Positions 51,983 through 62,491 of a stretch of DNA of 64,000 nt are shown in pieces. Below the pieces are notes generated by a model. It was not told where the DNA came from, did no database searches, and saw nothing but the letters and a program-made list of their open reading frames with translations. Position numbers and translations under genes: made by a program. Source of the stretch: Phycisphaerales bacterium (GTDB lineage: Bacteria > Planctomycetota > Phycisphaerae > Phycisphaerales > UBA1924); the NCBI GenBank assembly GCA_020847175.1, contig JADLCM010000001.1, forward strand, positions 124,001-188,000. Direction: 5' to 3'. Each line of letters begins with the position of its first letter. The first letter of the stretch is position 1.

Positions 51983-53278
51983 ATGCCCCCCTCGTCCGAC
52001 GCAGTCCGCGCCGGGGCGGGGCTCTCGGGCCTCCCCGAGACGCACGCCGCGGCACTGGCCGCGGCGAACGGAGCGGCGAGCGCGCTGGCTTCGCGCTGCG
52101 ACCTCGCCCTCGTGTTCGTGTCGGAACATCACGCGGACCGGGCGAGCGTCGCCGCACGCGCGGTACGCGAGGTGCTTGCCCCGGGCACGCTGCTCGCCGT
52201 GACGGGCTCGGCGGTGCTCGGGCACGGGCTCGAACTGGAATCCGCGCCGGGTGTTTCAGTGCTTGCGCTCAGCCTGCCCGGCGTCACGCTCACGCCCTTC
52301 TCGGGCGACGACCTCACGATCGAAGAGCCGGCAGGAGAAGAGGCGGGCGCTGAACTCGCAACGCGGGCGGGATTCGGCCCGACGCACCGCGCCTCACTGC
52401 TCTTTGCCGACCCCTACAGCGTCCCCCTCGCCGGTCTGCTCGCTCGACTCGACCTCGCCCGGGGGCGGGGTGCTGGGCCGATCGTGGGCGGAGCCGCAGG
52501 CGCCACGGGCGGCCCCGGGCGAAATGCCCTGGTCCTCAATGACCGGGTGCTGCGCCAGGGCCTTGTCGGCGTAAGCCTGGCGGGCGATTTGCGGGTCGAT
52601 GCGATCGTGAGCCAAGGCGTCAAGCCGGTCGGACCCGCGATGACCGTCACCCGCGCGCGCAACAATCTCATCCAGGAAATCGATCACCGGCCCGCATGGA
52701 GCGTCGTGGAGCAGATCATCGAAGGCCTGCCTGCACGCGACAGGCCCCTTCTCGCTTCGGGGATGCTCGTGGGGCGCGCGATCGACGAAGCGAAGCCTCG
52801 GCACGGGCGAGGCGACTTCGTGATCGGGCGCGTGATCGGCGTGGATGCCGCGAGCGGCGGGGTCGCCGTCGATGCCTTCACCCGGCCGGGCCAGATCATC
52901 CGCATGCACTTGAGGGACGCCGACACGGCTTCGAGCGACCTCTCGCTCCTTCTCGATGCCCAGAGCCTCCACGAACGCCCTGCCGCGGCGATGGTGGTCA
53001 CCTGCGCCGGGCGCGGCAGCGCGCTCTTCGGCACCCCCCACCACGACGCCCGGGCCGTCGCCCGCGCCTTCCAGCCCGCGCCCCCGGGAGAACTTCTGGC
53101 CAAGGCGGGCGCGGCGCTCGGGCCGCACGGCGCCGGGGTTCCGTCCGCGGGCTTCTTCGCGCAAGGCGAGATCGGGCCGGTGGCAGGACGCACGTTCCTG
53201 CACGGGTTCACCGCCTGCGTCGCCCTCTTCCGGTCTGCTCCCCTCGACGACGCGTCCGGCCCGGAACCGCGGGGCTGA
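51983..53278 (+). CDS. FIST-domain sensory protein
   Basis: A 431-residue cytoplasmic protein with FIST N (about 30-235: LALVFVSEHHADRASVAARA, then LLAVTGSAVLGHGLELE) and FIST C (about 240-415: GRVIGVDAASGGVAVDAFTR, and FFAQGEIGPVAGRTFLHGFT). FIST domains are thought to sense small ligands, perhaps amino acids, in signal transduction. Here no kinase, cyclase or receiver domain is attached, so it is a free-standing sensor. It lies three bases after the secreted SH3-like gene, in the same unit. Confidence 0.92.
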   Translation: MPPSSDAVRAGAGLSGLPETHAAALAAANGAASALASRCDLALVFVSEHHADRASVAARAVREVLAPGTLLAVTGSAVLGHGLELESAPGVSVLALSLPGVTLTPFSGDDLTIEEPAGEEAGAELATRAGFGPTHRASLLFADPYSVPLAGLLARLDLARGRGAGPIVGGAAGATGGPGRNALVLNDRVLRQGLVGVSLAGDLRVDAIVSQGVKPVGPAMTVTRARNNLIQEIDHRPAWSVVEQIIEGLPARDRPLLASGMLVGRAIDEAKPRHGRGDFVIGRVIGVDAASGGVAVDAFTRPGQIIRMHLRDADTASSDLSLLLDAQSLHERPAAAMVVTCAGRGSALFGTPHHDARAVARAFQPAPPGELLAKAGAALGPHGAGVPSAGFFAQGEIGPVAGRTFLHGFTACVALFRSAPLDDASGPEPRG

Positions 53279-53411
53279 CGGCCCGATTCTTTGGACGCAC
53301 CCGGCGTCGGATTCGAGCCCGAGAATCGCATCGGCGCGCCGAGTTGTCTGCGGCGTGCGCGACCTGCGCAGGGCCCGCTTCGTTGGCGAAGACCTGATGC
53401 CGGCGGCCGCC

Positions 53412-53439
53412 TTGACCCAATCGGTTGGGGTGGTATTGT
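53412..53439 (+). promoter_or_regulatory. promoter of tRNA-Phe
   Basis: TTGACC (53412-53417) and TATTGT (53434-53439) are 16 bases apart. Transcription would begin about five bases before the tRNA. This is one of the clearest two-element promoters of the window. Confidence 0.55.
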
Positions 53440-53450
53440 TCCGCTCTACC

Positions 53451-53523
53451 GGGCAGATAGCTCAACTGGTAGAGCACGGCACTGAAAATGCCGGGGTTGC
53501 CAGTTCAAGTCTGGCTCTGCCCA
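53451..53523 (+). tRNA. tRNA-Phe (GAA)
   Basis: A complete 73-base cloverleaf. The acceptor stem GGGCAGA pairs with TCTGCCC. The D arm is GCTC/GAGC around AACTGGTA. The anticodon stem CGGCA/TGCCG holds the loop CTGAAAA, giving anticodon GAA. The variable loop is GGGTT, and the T arm GCCAG/CTGGC carries TTCAAGT. The discriminator is A. CCA is not encoded. Confidence 0.97.
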
Positions 53524-53640
53524 TTGACCCGGTGTGAGCCGCGTCGCATCCGCGAGCGGCCGCGGGCAAAGTTCTTGGCCCTCGCGTTCTCGATGGGCCT
53601 GCGTCTCCACTCGAAAGCACGTCCCTGGCTTCCGGCTGAT

Positions 53641-54471
53641 TCATCCGGCACTACCGGCGTCGAAGTACTCTTTCAGCGCCGAGAGCAACTCACGGTGCAC
53701 TCTCCCGTTCGAGGCCACCGAGAGCCGTGACCGGGAGGTGGTCAGCCCCTCGCCGTCCGTGCAGGCGCCGCCCGCTTCGGGCAGAATGATCGACATGGGC
53801 GCCACGTCCCACACGTGCACCATGGGCTCCACGCACGCTTCGGCGCGCCCGGTGGCCAGCAGCACATGCGCGTAACAGTCGCTCCACCCGCGTACGGAGC
53901 GGAACTTTGAAGCCAGTGCGGGCAATGCGTCCGCCGCTCCGACTTGCTTCCAGTAGTCCACGCTCGTGGTCAGAAACAGCCCCTCGCTCAGGCGATCGCA
54001 CCCGGAGACCCGCGCCCGCGCGGGCTCGGAGTCGCCGCGCTGGTGCCATGCCCCGGTGCCCCGCGCCGCAAAGAGCGTCTCTTCAAGCGCCGGCAGGTGA
54101 ATCACGCCGGCCACGCTCTCCTCACCCCGCTCCACCGCGACCAGGGTTCCGAATAGCGGCACGCCCCGCATGAAGCTTGCGGTGCCGTCGATCGGATCAA
54201 GCACCCATCGATAGCCGCTGCTCCCCGGCTGCTCGCCGAACTCTTCGCCGATGATTCCATCCTGCGGAAACGCCCGCCGGATGGCCGCGCGGAGCAGGTC
54301 TTCCGCGGCTCGGTCCGCCATCGTGACCGGGGTACCGTCGCCCTTCACTTCAGCATTCATCGCTCCGGCGCGGAACATCGGCAGCGTGGTTGCGCCCGCC
54401 GCCCGGGCGAGCACCAGCGCCGCCTCGAGCCGCGCGTCCACGTCGGTCCCGAGTGTCGAAGCGATGTGCAT
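53641..54471 (-). CDS. inositol-monophosphatase-family phosphatase (possible histidinol-phosphatase)
   Basis: A 276-residue Mg/Li-dependent phosphatase of the IMPase superfamily. The metal-site motifs are present: GIIGEEFGEQ (about 73-82), WVLDPIDGTASFMRG (about 89-103), and WDVAPMSIILPEAGG (about 221-235). The sequence resembles HisN-type histidinol-phosphatases at least as much as inositol monophosphatases, and the substrate cannot be settled by reading. A TAGGCT box lies five bases before the ATG, so the start looks leaderless. It is divergent from the TPR-YggX gene. Confidence 0.9.
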   Translation of the reverse strand: MHIASTLGTDVDARLEAALVLARAAGATTLPMFRAGAMNAEVKGDGTPVTMADRAAEDLLRAAIRRAFPQDGIIGEEFGEQPGSSGYRWVLDPIDGTASFMRGVPLFGTLVAVERGEESVAGVIHLPALEETLFAARGTGAWHQRGDSEPARARVSGCDRLSEGLFLTTSVDYWKQVGAADALPALASKFRSVRGWSDCYAHVLLATGRAEACVEPMVHVWDVAPMSIILPEAGGACTDGEGLTTSRSRLSVASNGRVHRELLSALKEYFDAGSAG

Positions 54472-54476
54472 CCCGA

Positions 54477-54482
54477 AGCCTA
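54477..54482 (-). promoter_or_regulatory. TAGGCT box, leaderless start of the IMPase-family gene
   Basis: On the minus strand TAGGCT ends five bases before the ATG at 54471. The divergent gene uses the same hexamer at 54511. Confidence 0.5.
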
Positions 54483-54510
54483 TCCGTCCGCGCCGTGCGC
54501 GGCACGTCCC

Positions 54511-54516
54511 TAGGCT
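54511..54516 (+). promoter_or_regulatory. TAGGCT box, leaderless start of the TPR-YggX gene
   Basis: TAGGCT ends five bases before the ATG at 54522, with no ribosome-binding site. With its twin on the other strand (54477-54482), it makes a back-to-back leaderless promoter pair with 28 bases between the boxes. Confidence 0.5.
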
Positions 54517-54521
54517 TCCGC

Positions 54522-55160
54522 ATGAACATCGAGCAGAGAATCGCCCAGTTCGAGAACATGTGCCGTGAAGATCCCACCAACGACATGGCTCATTTCTCGC
54601 TGGGGGGCGCCTACAACCAGGCCGGGCGCTTCGAGGAGGCGGCTCGCGCCTTTCTCGCGGCGATCGACCAGAACCGCAACCTGTCGAAGGCCTACCAGAT
54701 GGCCGGGGCCGCCCTCATGGCCTGCGGCAATGTGGAGGACGCCGCGGAAGTCCTGATCCGCGGCTACAACGTGGCCGGCCAGCGTGGCGACCGGATGCCC
54801 CAGCAAGCCATCGGCGAACTCCTCACCAAGCTCGGGAAGCCCCTGCCCGAAGTCGCAATCGAGGCACCGGCAGCCGCGGGCGGCGATTTCGTCTGCCGGC
54901 GCACCGGCAAGCCCGGGACCAGGCTCGCCCGCCCACCCTTCCGCGGGCCGGTCGGCAGGTGGATCTTTGAGAACATCTCCGCCGAGACCTTCGATGCGTG
55001 GATCCGCCAGGGCACCAAGGTCATCAACGAACTGCGGCTCGATCTGTCGCGCGACCAGGACGCGGCCTCGTACGACCAGCACATGCGCGAGTACCTCGGG
55101 ATCGACGACGACATCCTTCGCGAGATCTCCGCCGGGGCGGCGACCAAGCCGGGCGCGTAA
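54522..55160 (+). CDS. TPR domain fused to YggX-like oxidative-damage / Fe-trafficking protein
   Basis: A 212-residue fusion. Residues about 5-105 form two or three TPR-like repeats (AHFSLGGAYNQAGRFEEAAR, AYQMAGAALMACGNVEDAA). Residues about 125-200 align with the small YggX protein: VCRRTGKPGTRLARPPFRGP, RWIFENISAETFDAWIRQGT, KVINELRLDL, and YDQHMREYLGI. The YggX cysteine near the N-terminus is kept (FVCRRTG). YggX proteins protect iron-sulfur clusters; the TPR part would add a protein partner. The start follows a TAGGCT box. A small conserved gene follows on the same strand. Confidence 0.88.
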   Translation: MNIEQRIAQFENMCREDPTNDMAHFSLGGAYNQAGRFEEAARAFLAAIDQNRNLSKAYQMAGAALMACGNVEDAAEVLIRGYNVAGQRGDRMPQQAIGELLTKLGKPLPEVAIEAPAAAGGDFVCRRTGKPGTRLARPPFRGPVGRWIFENISAETFDAWIRQGTKVINELRLDLSRDQDAASYDQHMREYLGIDDDILREISAGAATKPGA

Positions 55161-55215
55161 GCCAGGCGCTCCTCCGTGCCGCGCCGCGCGCCGCGACGAA
55201 CCCTGGGGGGTCACG

Positions 55216-55551
55216 ATGGACATCTATCACATCTGGGTCAATCTTCGCGACTCGCGGCGCGACCTCGAGTTCGCCCGCGCGGTGGACGCGTACCTCGGGC
55301 ACCTGAAATCCGAAGGCTCTCTTGAGGGGTGGCGGCTGACGCGGCGCAAACTCGGGTTCGGCCCGGCGGAACTCGGAGAGTTTCACATCCAGGTCTTCGC
55401 ACGCGACATGGGGCAACTCGAACAGGCCTTCAGCCGTGCCGCGACCCGTGCTGGGGAGGTCGAACGCCTCCACGCCTCGGTCTACAGCATGGTGACCGAT
55501 TTCCGCTCCGCCCTGTACCGCGACTTTCCTGACGCAGTGCGAGCGACGTGA
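55216..55551 (+). CDS. small conserved protein of unknown function (DUF6614-like)
   Basis: A 111-residue soluble protein with an even alpha/beta pattern (MDIYHIWVNLRDSRRDLEFA, LGHLKSEGSLEGWRLTRRKL, LGEFHIQVFARDMGQLEQAF, MVTDFRSALYRDFPDAVRAT). It matches a small conserved family that I associate with DUF6614, from memory. The fold looks like a ferredoxin-type (ABM-like) dimer, but no function is known. The ATG at 55216 is chosen on family length; the frame is open further upstream. It follows the TPR-YggX gene by 55 bases and may be in its operon. Confidence 0.85.
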   Translation: MDIYHIWVNLRDSRRDLEFARAVDAYLGHLKSEGSLEGWRLTRRKLGFGPAELGEFHIQVFARDMGQLEQAFSRAATRAGEVERLHASVYSMVTDFRSALYRDFPDAVRAT

Positions 55552-55675
55552 ACCGCGACCCCCGCCCGCCCGGACCGCGCGTGAAGAAGTGTCGGTCGGT
55601 GCATCAGGGCCCAAACGGCGCACGCGCTCGCGCCCGGGCGGCCGGTGTGCGCCTGCGAACCGGCACACGACGCGC

Positions 55676-58561
<2,886 letters not shown>

Positions 58562-58567
58562 GGGGGG

Positions 58568-58573
58568 AGGGTA
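58568..58573 (-). promoter_or_regulatory. TACCCT box, leaderless start of alaS
   Basis: On the minus strand TACCCT ends six bases before the alaS ATG; the gap is all C. It remains on the alaS side of the insertion sequence, so the insertion has not removed it. Confidence 0.5.
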
Positions 58574-58701
58574 GCCGGAGTGCAAGCCCGGGCGGCGTGA
58601 AGCGCTGGCTGGTGGACTCCGCCGCGCATGGGCGTTCCCAACCGGTCATTCGGAATCGGGGAATGGTTTTGACCTGCCCCCCGAATCCTGATCCAGGCTT
58701 A

Positions 58702-58726
58702 CTACCCCGGCCACGGTTGTTTTGAC
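58702..58726 (+). repeat. left inverted repeat of the IS630 element
   Basis: It begins CTACCCCGGCCACGG and is matched by CTAATCCGACCACGA at the other end on the opposite strand. It lies on the alaS side, beyond the transposase stop. Confidence 0.85.
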
Positions 58727-58735
58727 GTTTGGATG

Positions 58736-59779
58736 CTACGCGGCGGCGTAGCGGACGGGCTCGGCGTGGAAGTACTTCTTCACGATCTCGGGCTGTCGCT
58801 GGGTGCCGCGGAGGTATGCCCGCAGGTCGGCGATCATCTGCGCGCGGTGGGCCGGACGCCGGCGCCCCAGCGCGTTGGCCTTCACGTCGTTGTTGAGGAA
58901 CTCGTCGGGGTTGAGGTCGGGGCTGTAGGCGGGGAGGAGGAACAGCTCGATCGTGCCGGCGTTGGCCTCGGCCCAGCGGCGCACCGCCGCGGCCTTGTGC
59001 ACCGGGTGGCCATCGAGGATCAGGAACACCTTCCGCCCCCGCGAGCCGGCGTGGCGCACCAGCCGCCTGAGGAACCGCAGCATCACCGCCGCCGTGAACC
59101 GCTCGGTGAAGACCATGAACGCCAGCGTCCCGCGGTTGGTCACCGTCGAGATCATCTTGCAGCCGAAGCGCTGGCCCGTGCCCGGGATCACGGGCGTCAC
59201 TCCGGCCCGGGAGTAGCTGGTGCCCGTCTGGTGATCGCTCCGCAGTCCCATCTCGTCGCCCCAGTGAATCTCGGCGTTTTCCCGCTTGGCGCGGCGGACG
59301 ATCGCGGGGTACTGCTCGTCCAGCCACTTCCGCACCGCCACGGGATCGCGTTCGCAGGCGCGCCGCATCGGCTTCTGCGGCGTCAGGCCCCAGCCCCGCA
59401 GATACCGGCCCACCGTGGAGCGCGAGAGCGTCACCCCGAAGCGCCGCCGCGCCAGTTCGATCACGGCATCGCGTGTCCACAACGCGAGGGGCAGGCGGAG
59501 CTGGTCCGGGCACGACGCCGTGATGGAGCGGACGACCGTCGCGGCCTGTTGCGGACGGAGCATCCGCGTGCCCGGCTTGGGGCCGCGCTTGCGGGCCCGC
59601 AGCGCCGCCATACCGCCCTCCTCGACGGCGGCGGTCCAGTTGTGAACGGACTGCCGGGTCACGCCGAAGGTGCGGGCGGACTCGGTCTTGCCCATCCCGC
59701 CACGGACCGCCGCGAGCACGCGCCGGCGAAGATCCTCCTGGGCTTGCGGCGGCAGCTTCCGTGCATCCGGCCTGGGCAT
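58736..59779 (-). CDS. IS630-family transposase
   Basis: A 347-residue DDE transposase. The N-terminal helix-turn-helix region (ESARTFGVTRQSVHNWTAAV) and a second one (LSRSTVGRYLRGWGLTPQKP) bind the terminal repeats. The catalytic triad regions are visible: the first Asp in IHWGDEMGLRSDH, the second in FLILDGHPVHKA, and a third acidic site in LPAYSPDLNPDEFLNNDVK. The frame is complete, so the element may be active. A promoter inside the right inverted repeat would start transcription at or next to the ATG. Confidence 0.95.
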   Translation of the reverse strand: MPRPDARKLPPQAQEDLRRRVLAAVRGGMGKTESARTFGVTRQSVHNWTAAVEEGGMAALRARKRGPKPGTRMLRPQQAATVVRSITASCPDQLRLPLALWTRDAVIELARRRFGVTLSRSTVGRYLRGWGLTPQKPMRRACERDPVAVRKWLDEQYPAIVRRAKRENAEIHWGDEMGLRSDHQTGTSYSRAGVTPVIPGTGQRFGCKMISTVTNRGTLAFMVFTERFTAAVMLRFLRRLVRHAGSRGRKVFLILDGHPVHKAAAVRRWAEANAGTIELFLLPAYSPDLNPDEFLNNDVKANALGRRRPAHRAQMIADLRAYLRGTQRQPEIVKKYFHAEPVRYAAA

Positions 59780-59784
59780 GGAGC

Positions 59785-59812
59785 ATCATACGCCCGAGTC
59801 GCAGATAGTCAA
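59785..59812 (-). promoter_or_regulatory. transposase promoter inside the right inverted repeat
   Basis: On the minus strand TTGACT (59812-59807) and TATGAT (59790-59785) are 16 bases apart, a good sigma-70 match. TATGAT ends five bases before the ATG, so the mRNA would be leaderless. Confidence 0.6.
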
Positions 59813-59832
59813 ATAAATCGTGGTCGGATTAG
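59808..59832 (-). repeat. right inverted repeat of the IS630 element
   Basis: It is read on the minus strand from 59832 and mirrors the left repeat with 19 of 25 equal bases. Its inner end supplies the -35 element of the transposase promoter. Confidence 0.85.
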
Positions 59833-59908
59833 TAACACCCGCCCCGTCGGGCGCGGGACGCAACGCACCTCCGCCGTGCGGGCCGGCTCCGTGCGACAGG
59901 CCCACCCT

Positions 59909-60472
59909 TCACTCGCGCACGCCGACCCGCGGCACCACGCGCTCCGCGTCCGAATCAAGCTCGAAGAATGCCTCGGGGCCGAAGCCGAACATGCCCGCCA
60001 CGAGATTGGTGGGCACCTGCCCGCGGAGCTGTTGGTACTCGCGCACGTTGGCATTGAAGAATCGCCGGGAGGCCGCGATGCGATCCTCGGTGTTGCTCAG
60101 TTCCTCCTGGAGCGAGAGGAAGTTCCGGTCGCTCTTGAGTTCGGGATAGCCCTCGGCGACGGCGATCAGCCTTCCGACGGCCTTCATCAGCGCGCTCTCG
60201 TCGGTGCCGAGCTGCTCGCGCTGCTCGACGTGCTGCATGGCCTGGCTCCGCAGGCGCGCGACATCGTCAAAGATGCCGCGTTCGTGGGCGGCATAGCCCT
60301 TCACCGTCTCGACGAGGTTGGGGATGAGCTCGTGCCGCCTTTTGAGTTCCACGTCGATATCTGCCCAGCTCTCGCGGATGTGCTGGCGCAGTCCGACGAA
60401 GCGGTTGTAGGTGGCGATGAACCACACCAGCCCCACCACGAGCACACCCAGGGCGATCCACAGGCCGATCAT
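59909..60472 (-). CDS. lemA: LemA family protein
   Basis: A 187-residue membrane-anchored protein. One N-terminal membrane helix (about 3-23) is followed by the long helical bundle typical of LemA: YNRFVGLRQHIRESWADIDV, LKRRHELIPNLVETVKGYAA, and the closing FFNANVREYQQLRGQVPTNL. The function is unknown. The family is often found with membrane proteases and secreted-domain partners. The ATG at 60472 shares one base with the stop of the upstream gene (TGATG); a GTG one codon upstream is possible. Confidence 0.95.
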   Translation of the reverse strand: MIGLWIALGVLVVGLVWFIATYNRFVGLRQHIRESWADIDVELKRRHELIPNLVETVKGYAAHERGIFDDVARLRSQAMQHVEQREQLGTDESALMKAVGRLIAVAEGYPELKSDRNFLSLQEELSNTEDRIAASRRFFNANVREYQQLRGQVPTNLVAGMFGFGPEAFFELDSDAERVVPRVGVRE

Positions 60473-61167
60473 CACGAATGCTCCTTGACGACGTGCTCGG
60501 GCCAGTGCTCGAAGAAGGCCCGCACGAAGGCGATCCGGTCACGAAAATCCGCGCCCGACCACCGCCGGGCCCCATCCCACAGCAGCAGGCTGCCCCCCGC
60601 GAGCTGCACCTGGCGCCTGGGGTTGGCGAGCAGGAACTCCATCATCCTCGGATCCACCACGTCGTAGGCAAACCGCTTGTCCGCGCTCTTGACGAGGAAC
60701 TTGCGGCTGAACTCCGCGCTCTCGAAGTCGATGTCATCAAACCCGATCGCCCCGGCGATCTTGTCGAAGAACCCCTCGGGCCGGATCGCAAGGTCGGGCA
60801 GGTCGCGCAGGGGCACCCGGAGCATCAGGTAACTGAAGTGGTGCGTCGTCGTGGTGGTGGTCTTGCCGTTGTGGCTCGTCACCTTGTATTCGAAGTCGCC
60901 CATGAGCGCCCCGAAGGGCCGCCCGATGCACTCCACGACGCCGTCCATAGTGTTCAGGGCGCACCGCGAGTGCCCCTGTTGAAACGGCGCGAAGCCGCGG
61001 TACTGCTCCTCGCCCCGCCTGCGCGCCGGGTCGAACGACAGCCCCAGGTCCGCCGCGAGCAGCCGAAGCTCCTCGCGCCGCTCGCGCTCCTTCTTGGCGG
61101 CGAACATCGCCAGCCCCGCCACCGCCGCCACGACCAGCAGCACGATGAGAATCCCGCCGACACCCAA
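60472..61167 (-). CDS. membrane-anchored protein coupled to lemA
   Basis: A 231-residue protein with an N-terminal membrane helix (about 3-23), a charged linker (KKERERREELRLLAADLGLS) and a mixed soluble domain (YRGFAPFQQGHSRCALNTMD, RPFGALMGDFEYKVTSHNGK, DFESAEFSRKFLVKSADKRF). I recognise no family with certainty. The start is taken as TTG at 61167 because GGGAGG lies eight bases before it. A GTG ten codons upstream (61197) directly abuts a TACGCT box and lacks a ribosome-binding site. It is coupled to lemA, so it may present a partner domain to that protein. Confidence 0.75.
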   Translation of the reverse strand: MGVGGILIVLLVVAAVAGLAMFAAKKERERREELRLLAADLGLSFDPARRRGEEQYRGFAPFQQGHSRCALNTMDGVVECIGRPFGALMGDFEYKVTSHNGKTTTTTTHHFSYLMLRVPLRDLPDLAIRPEGFFDKIAGAIGFDDIDFESAEFSRKFLVKSADKRFAYDVVDPRMMEFLLANPRRQVQLAGGSLLLWDGARRWSGADFRDRIAFVRAFFEHWPEHVVKEHS

Positions 61168-61276
61168 GGAAGAACCCTCCCGGAAGGCGCGCGACACAGC
61201 GTATCGTTCGGACCGGGACCGTGCCGGTTACCCGAAAGCACCCGAGCCCGAGATCGACCCCCGCGCCGCACCCTCC

Positions 61277-61768
61277 ATGGCCGCCAAGCATCCCAAGTCC
61301 GCCTCCGACTCCCCCACCATTGAAAACCGGCGGGCACGCCACGATTACACCATCCTCGACACATTGGAGTGCGGCATCGTGCTCTCCGGCTCCGAGGTCA
61401 AGAGCGTGCGCCACGGGCAGGTGTCGCTCGCCGAGGGCTATGTCCGCGCCCACGACAACCCCCCGGCCCTGCTCCTGCACAACATCGATATCGGGGTCTA
61501 CCAGCCCGCCGGGGTGCTGGGGCATGCCTCCAAGCGCGCGCGCACCCTCCTCGCCCGAAAACGCGAGATTCTGAAGTTCTTCCGGGCCGCGCAGGGCAAG
61601 GGCATGACGCTCGTTCCCCTCAAGATGTACTTCAACCGGGGTTGGGCCAAGGTGCTCATCGGCCTGGCACAGGGCAAGGGCCAGAGCGATAAGCGCGACT
61701 CCATCGCCGAACGCGAAATGAAGCGCGACATGGACCGGGCGATGGTCCGCAAGATTCAGCGAGGCTGA
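61277..61768 (+). CDS. smpB: SsrA-binding protein SmpB
   Basis: Partner of tmRNA in ribosome rescue. The 163-residue protein has a polar N-terminus of about 15 residues, then the OB-fold core: IENRRARHDYTILDTLECGI, VLSGSEVKSVRHGQVSLAEG, REILKFFRAAQGKGMTLVPL, and FNRGWAKVLIGLAQGKGQSD. The basic C-terminal tail is present. tmRNA itself is not found nearby. Its 3' end overlaps the convergent GNAT gene by 13 bases. It is divergent from the lemA unit. Confidence 0.96.
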   Translation: MAAKHPKSASDSPTIENRRARHDYTILDTLECGIVLSGSEVKSVRHGQVSLAEGYVRAHDNPPALLLHNIDIGVYQPAGVLGHASKRARTLLARKREILKFFRAAQGKGMTLVPLKMYFNRGWAKVLIGLAQGKGQSDKRDSIAEREMKRDMDRAMVRKIQRG

Positions 61769-62460
61769 GTCGCCCGGCCCCCGCGCACGCCCCCCGGGGC
61801 GCGAAGCCCGCCCATGCCCGGCGAAGTGCGCTGCGCCTCCCAGTCCTCCCGGGTCATCGCCCAGCGCTCGTGGTCCGCCCACGCCCCCGCGATCTTCAGG
61901 TACCTGGGCGAGAGCCCTTCACACCGCAGGCCGGCGCGTCGGGCCACGGCCCGCGAGGCCCCGTTCGTCGGCTGGATGTTGCACTCGAATCGGTGCAGCC
62001 CCAGGCGCAGAAAGATGAAATCCGCCGCCAGGCGCAGCGCTTCGGTCATGAAGCCCCGCCCCGTGAACGGCGTGCCGATCCAGTACCCCACAAAGCATTG
62101 CTGCAGGTCGCCCCGCACGATCACGCCCATACCCACATGCCCCACCACCACGCCATCGTCCCGGCGGCAGATCAGCAGGCGCCGTGCGGTGCGCGACCGC
62201 GAACGCCGCATCTCCATGTCAAAGGCATCGTCTCCGTAGGGGTCGAATCCGGGCCTCGGCTTCGGCTCCCCGCGCTGGAACTCGCGCCGGCTCGACCGCC
62301 GCAGCGCCAGGAACGCCTGCCGGTCAGCCTCGACCGGGTAACGCAGCGCAACCCGCGTCCCCACCGCGAGCCATCGTCCCTCTGGGAGGGGGCCCGCCCC
62401 GGCGGGCGCGCGACGCAGATCGCCGCCGGGCCGGCCGTGAGTCGGTTTCGTTCGTGCCAT
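61756..62460 (-). CDS. GNAT family N-acetyltransferase (RimJ/RimL-like)
   Basis: A 234-residue acetyltransferase of the ribosomal-protein-acetylating subgroup. The fold is visible as VALRYPVEADRQAFLALRRS (start), LLICRRDDGVVVGHVGMGVI, the acetyl-CoA loop region YWIGTPFTGRGFMTEALRLA (about 128-147), and FECNIQPTNGASRAVARRAG. The N-terminus (about 1-30) and C-terminus are disordered. The target is unknown. The ATG at 62460 follows a TAGGCT box by six bases, and its 3' end overlaps smpB by 13 bases. Confidence 0.88.
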   Translation of the reverse strand: MARTKPTHGRPGGDLRRAPAGAGPLPEGRWLAVGTRVALRYPVEADRQAFLALRRSSRREFQRGEPKPRPGFDPYGDDAFDMEMRRSRSRTARRLLICRRDDGVVVGHVGMGVIVRGDLQQCFVGYWIGTPFTGRGFMTEALRLAADFIFLRLGLHRFECNIQPTNGASRAVARRAGLRCEGLSPRYLKIAGAWADHERWAMTREDWEAQRTSPGMGGLRAPGGVRGGRATQPR

Positions 62461-62466
62461 GTCCCA

Positions 62467-62472
62467 AGCCTA
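62467..62472 (-). promoter_or_regulatory. TAGGCT box, leaderless start of the GNAT gene
   Basis: On the minus strand TAGGCT ends six bases before the ATG at 62460. It lies only eight bases from the ribF box on the other strand. Confidence 0.5.
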
Positions 62473-62480
62473 CCCCCGGC

Positions 62481-62486
62481 TACCCT
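62481..62486 (+). promoter_or_regulatory. TACCCT box, leaderless start of ribF
   Basis: TACCCT ends five bases before the GTG at 62492. This supports that GTG, rather than the ATG at 62459, as the ribF start. Confidence 0.5.
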
Positions 62487-62491
62487 CCGCC

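Larger units (their letters stand above)
58702..59832 (-). mobile_element. IS630-family insertion sequence
   Basis: A complete element of about 1.13 kb bounded by imperfect inverted repeats (58702-58726 and 59808-59832, 19 of 25 positions equal) and flanked by TA dinucleotides (58700-58701 and 59833-59834). TA duplication is the hallmark of IS630/Tc1-type insertion. It holds one intact transposase gene on the minus strand. It sits between alaS and the lemA unit, both of which stay whole. There is no sign of a second copy in the window. Confidence 0.9.

Noticed and set aside
58733-60667. 644-codon open frame across the IS630 element and lemA region
   Set aside because: It crosses the borders of the insertion sequence and reads antisense to the transposase and lemA.
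62459-62461. ATG at 62459 as the ribF start
   Set aside because: It would overlap the GNAT start codon on the other strand and has no ribosome-binding site; GTG 62492 follows a TACCCT box and fits the family N-terminus.
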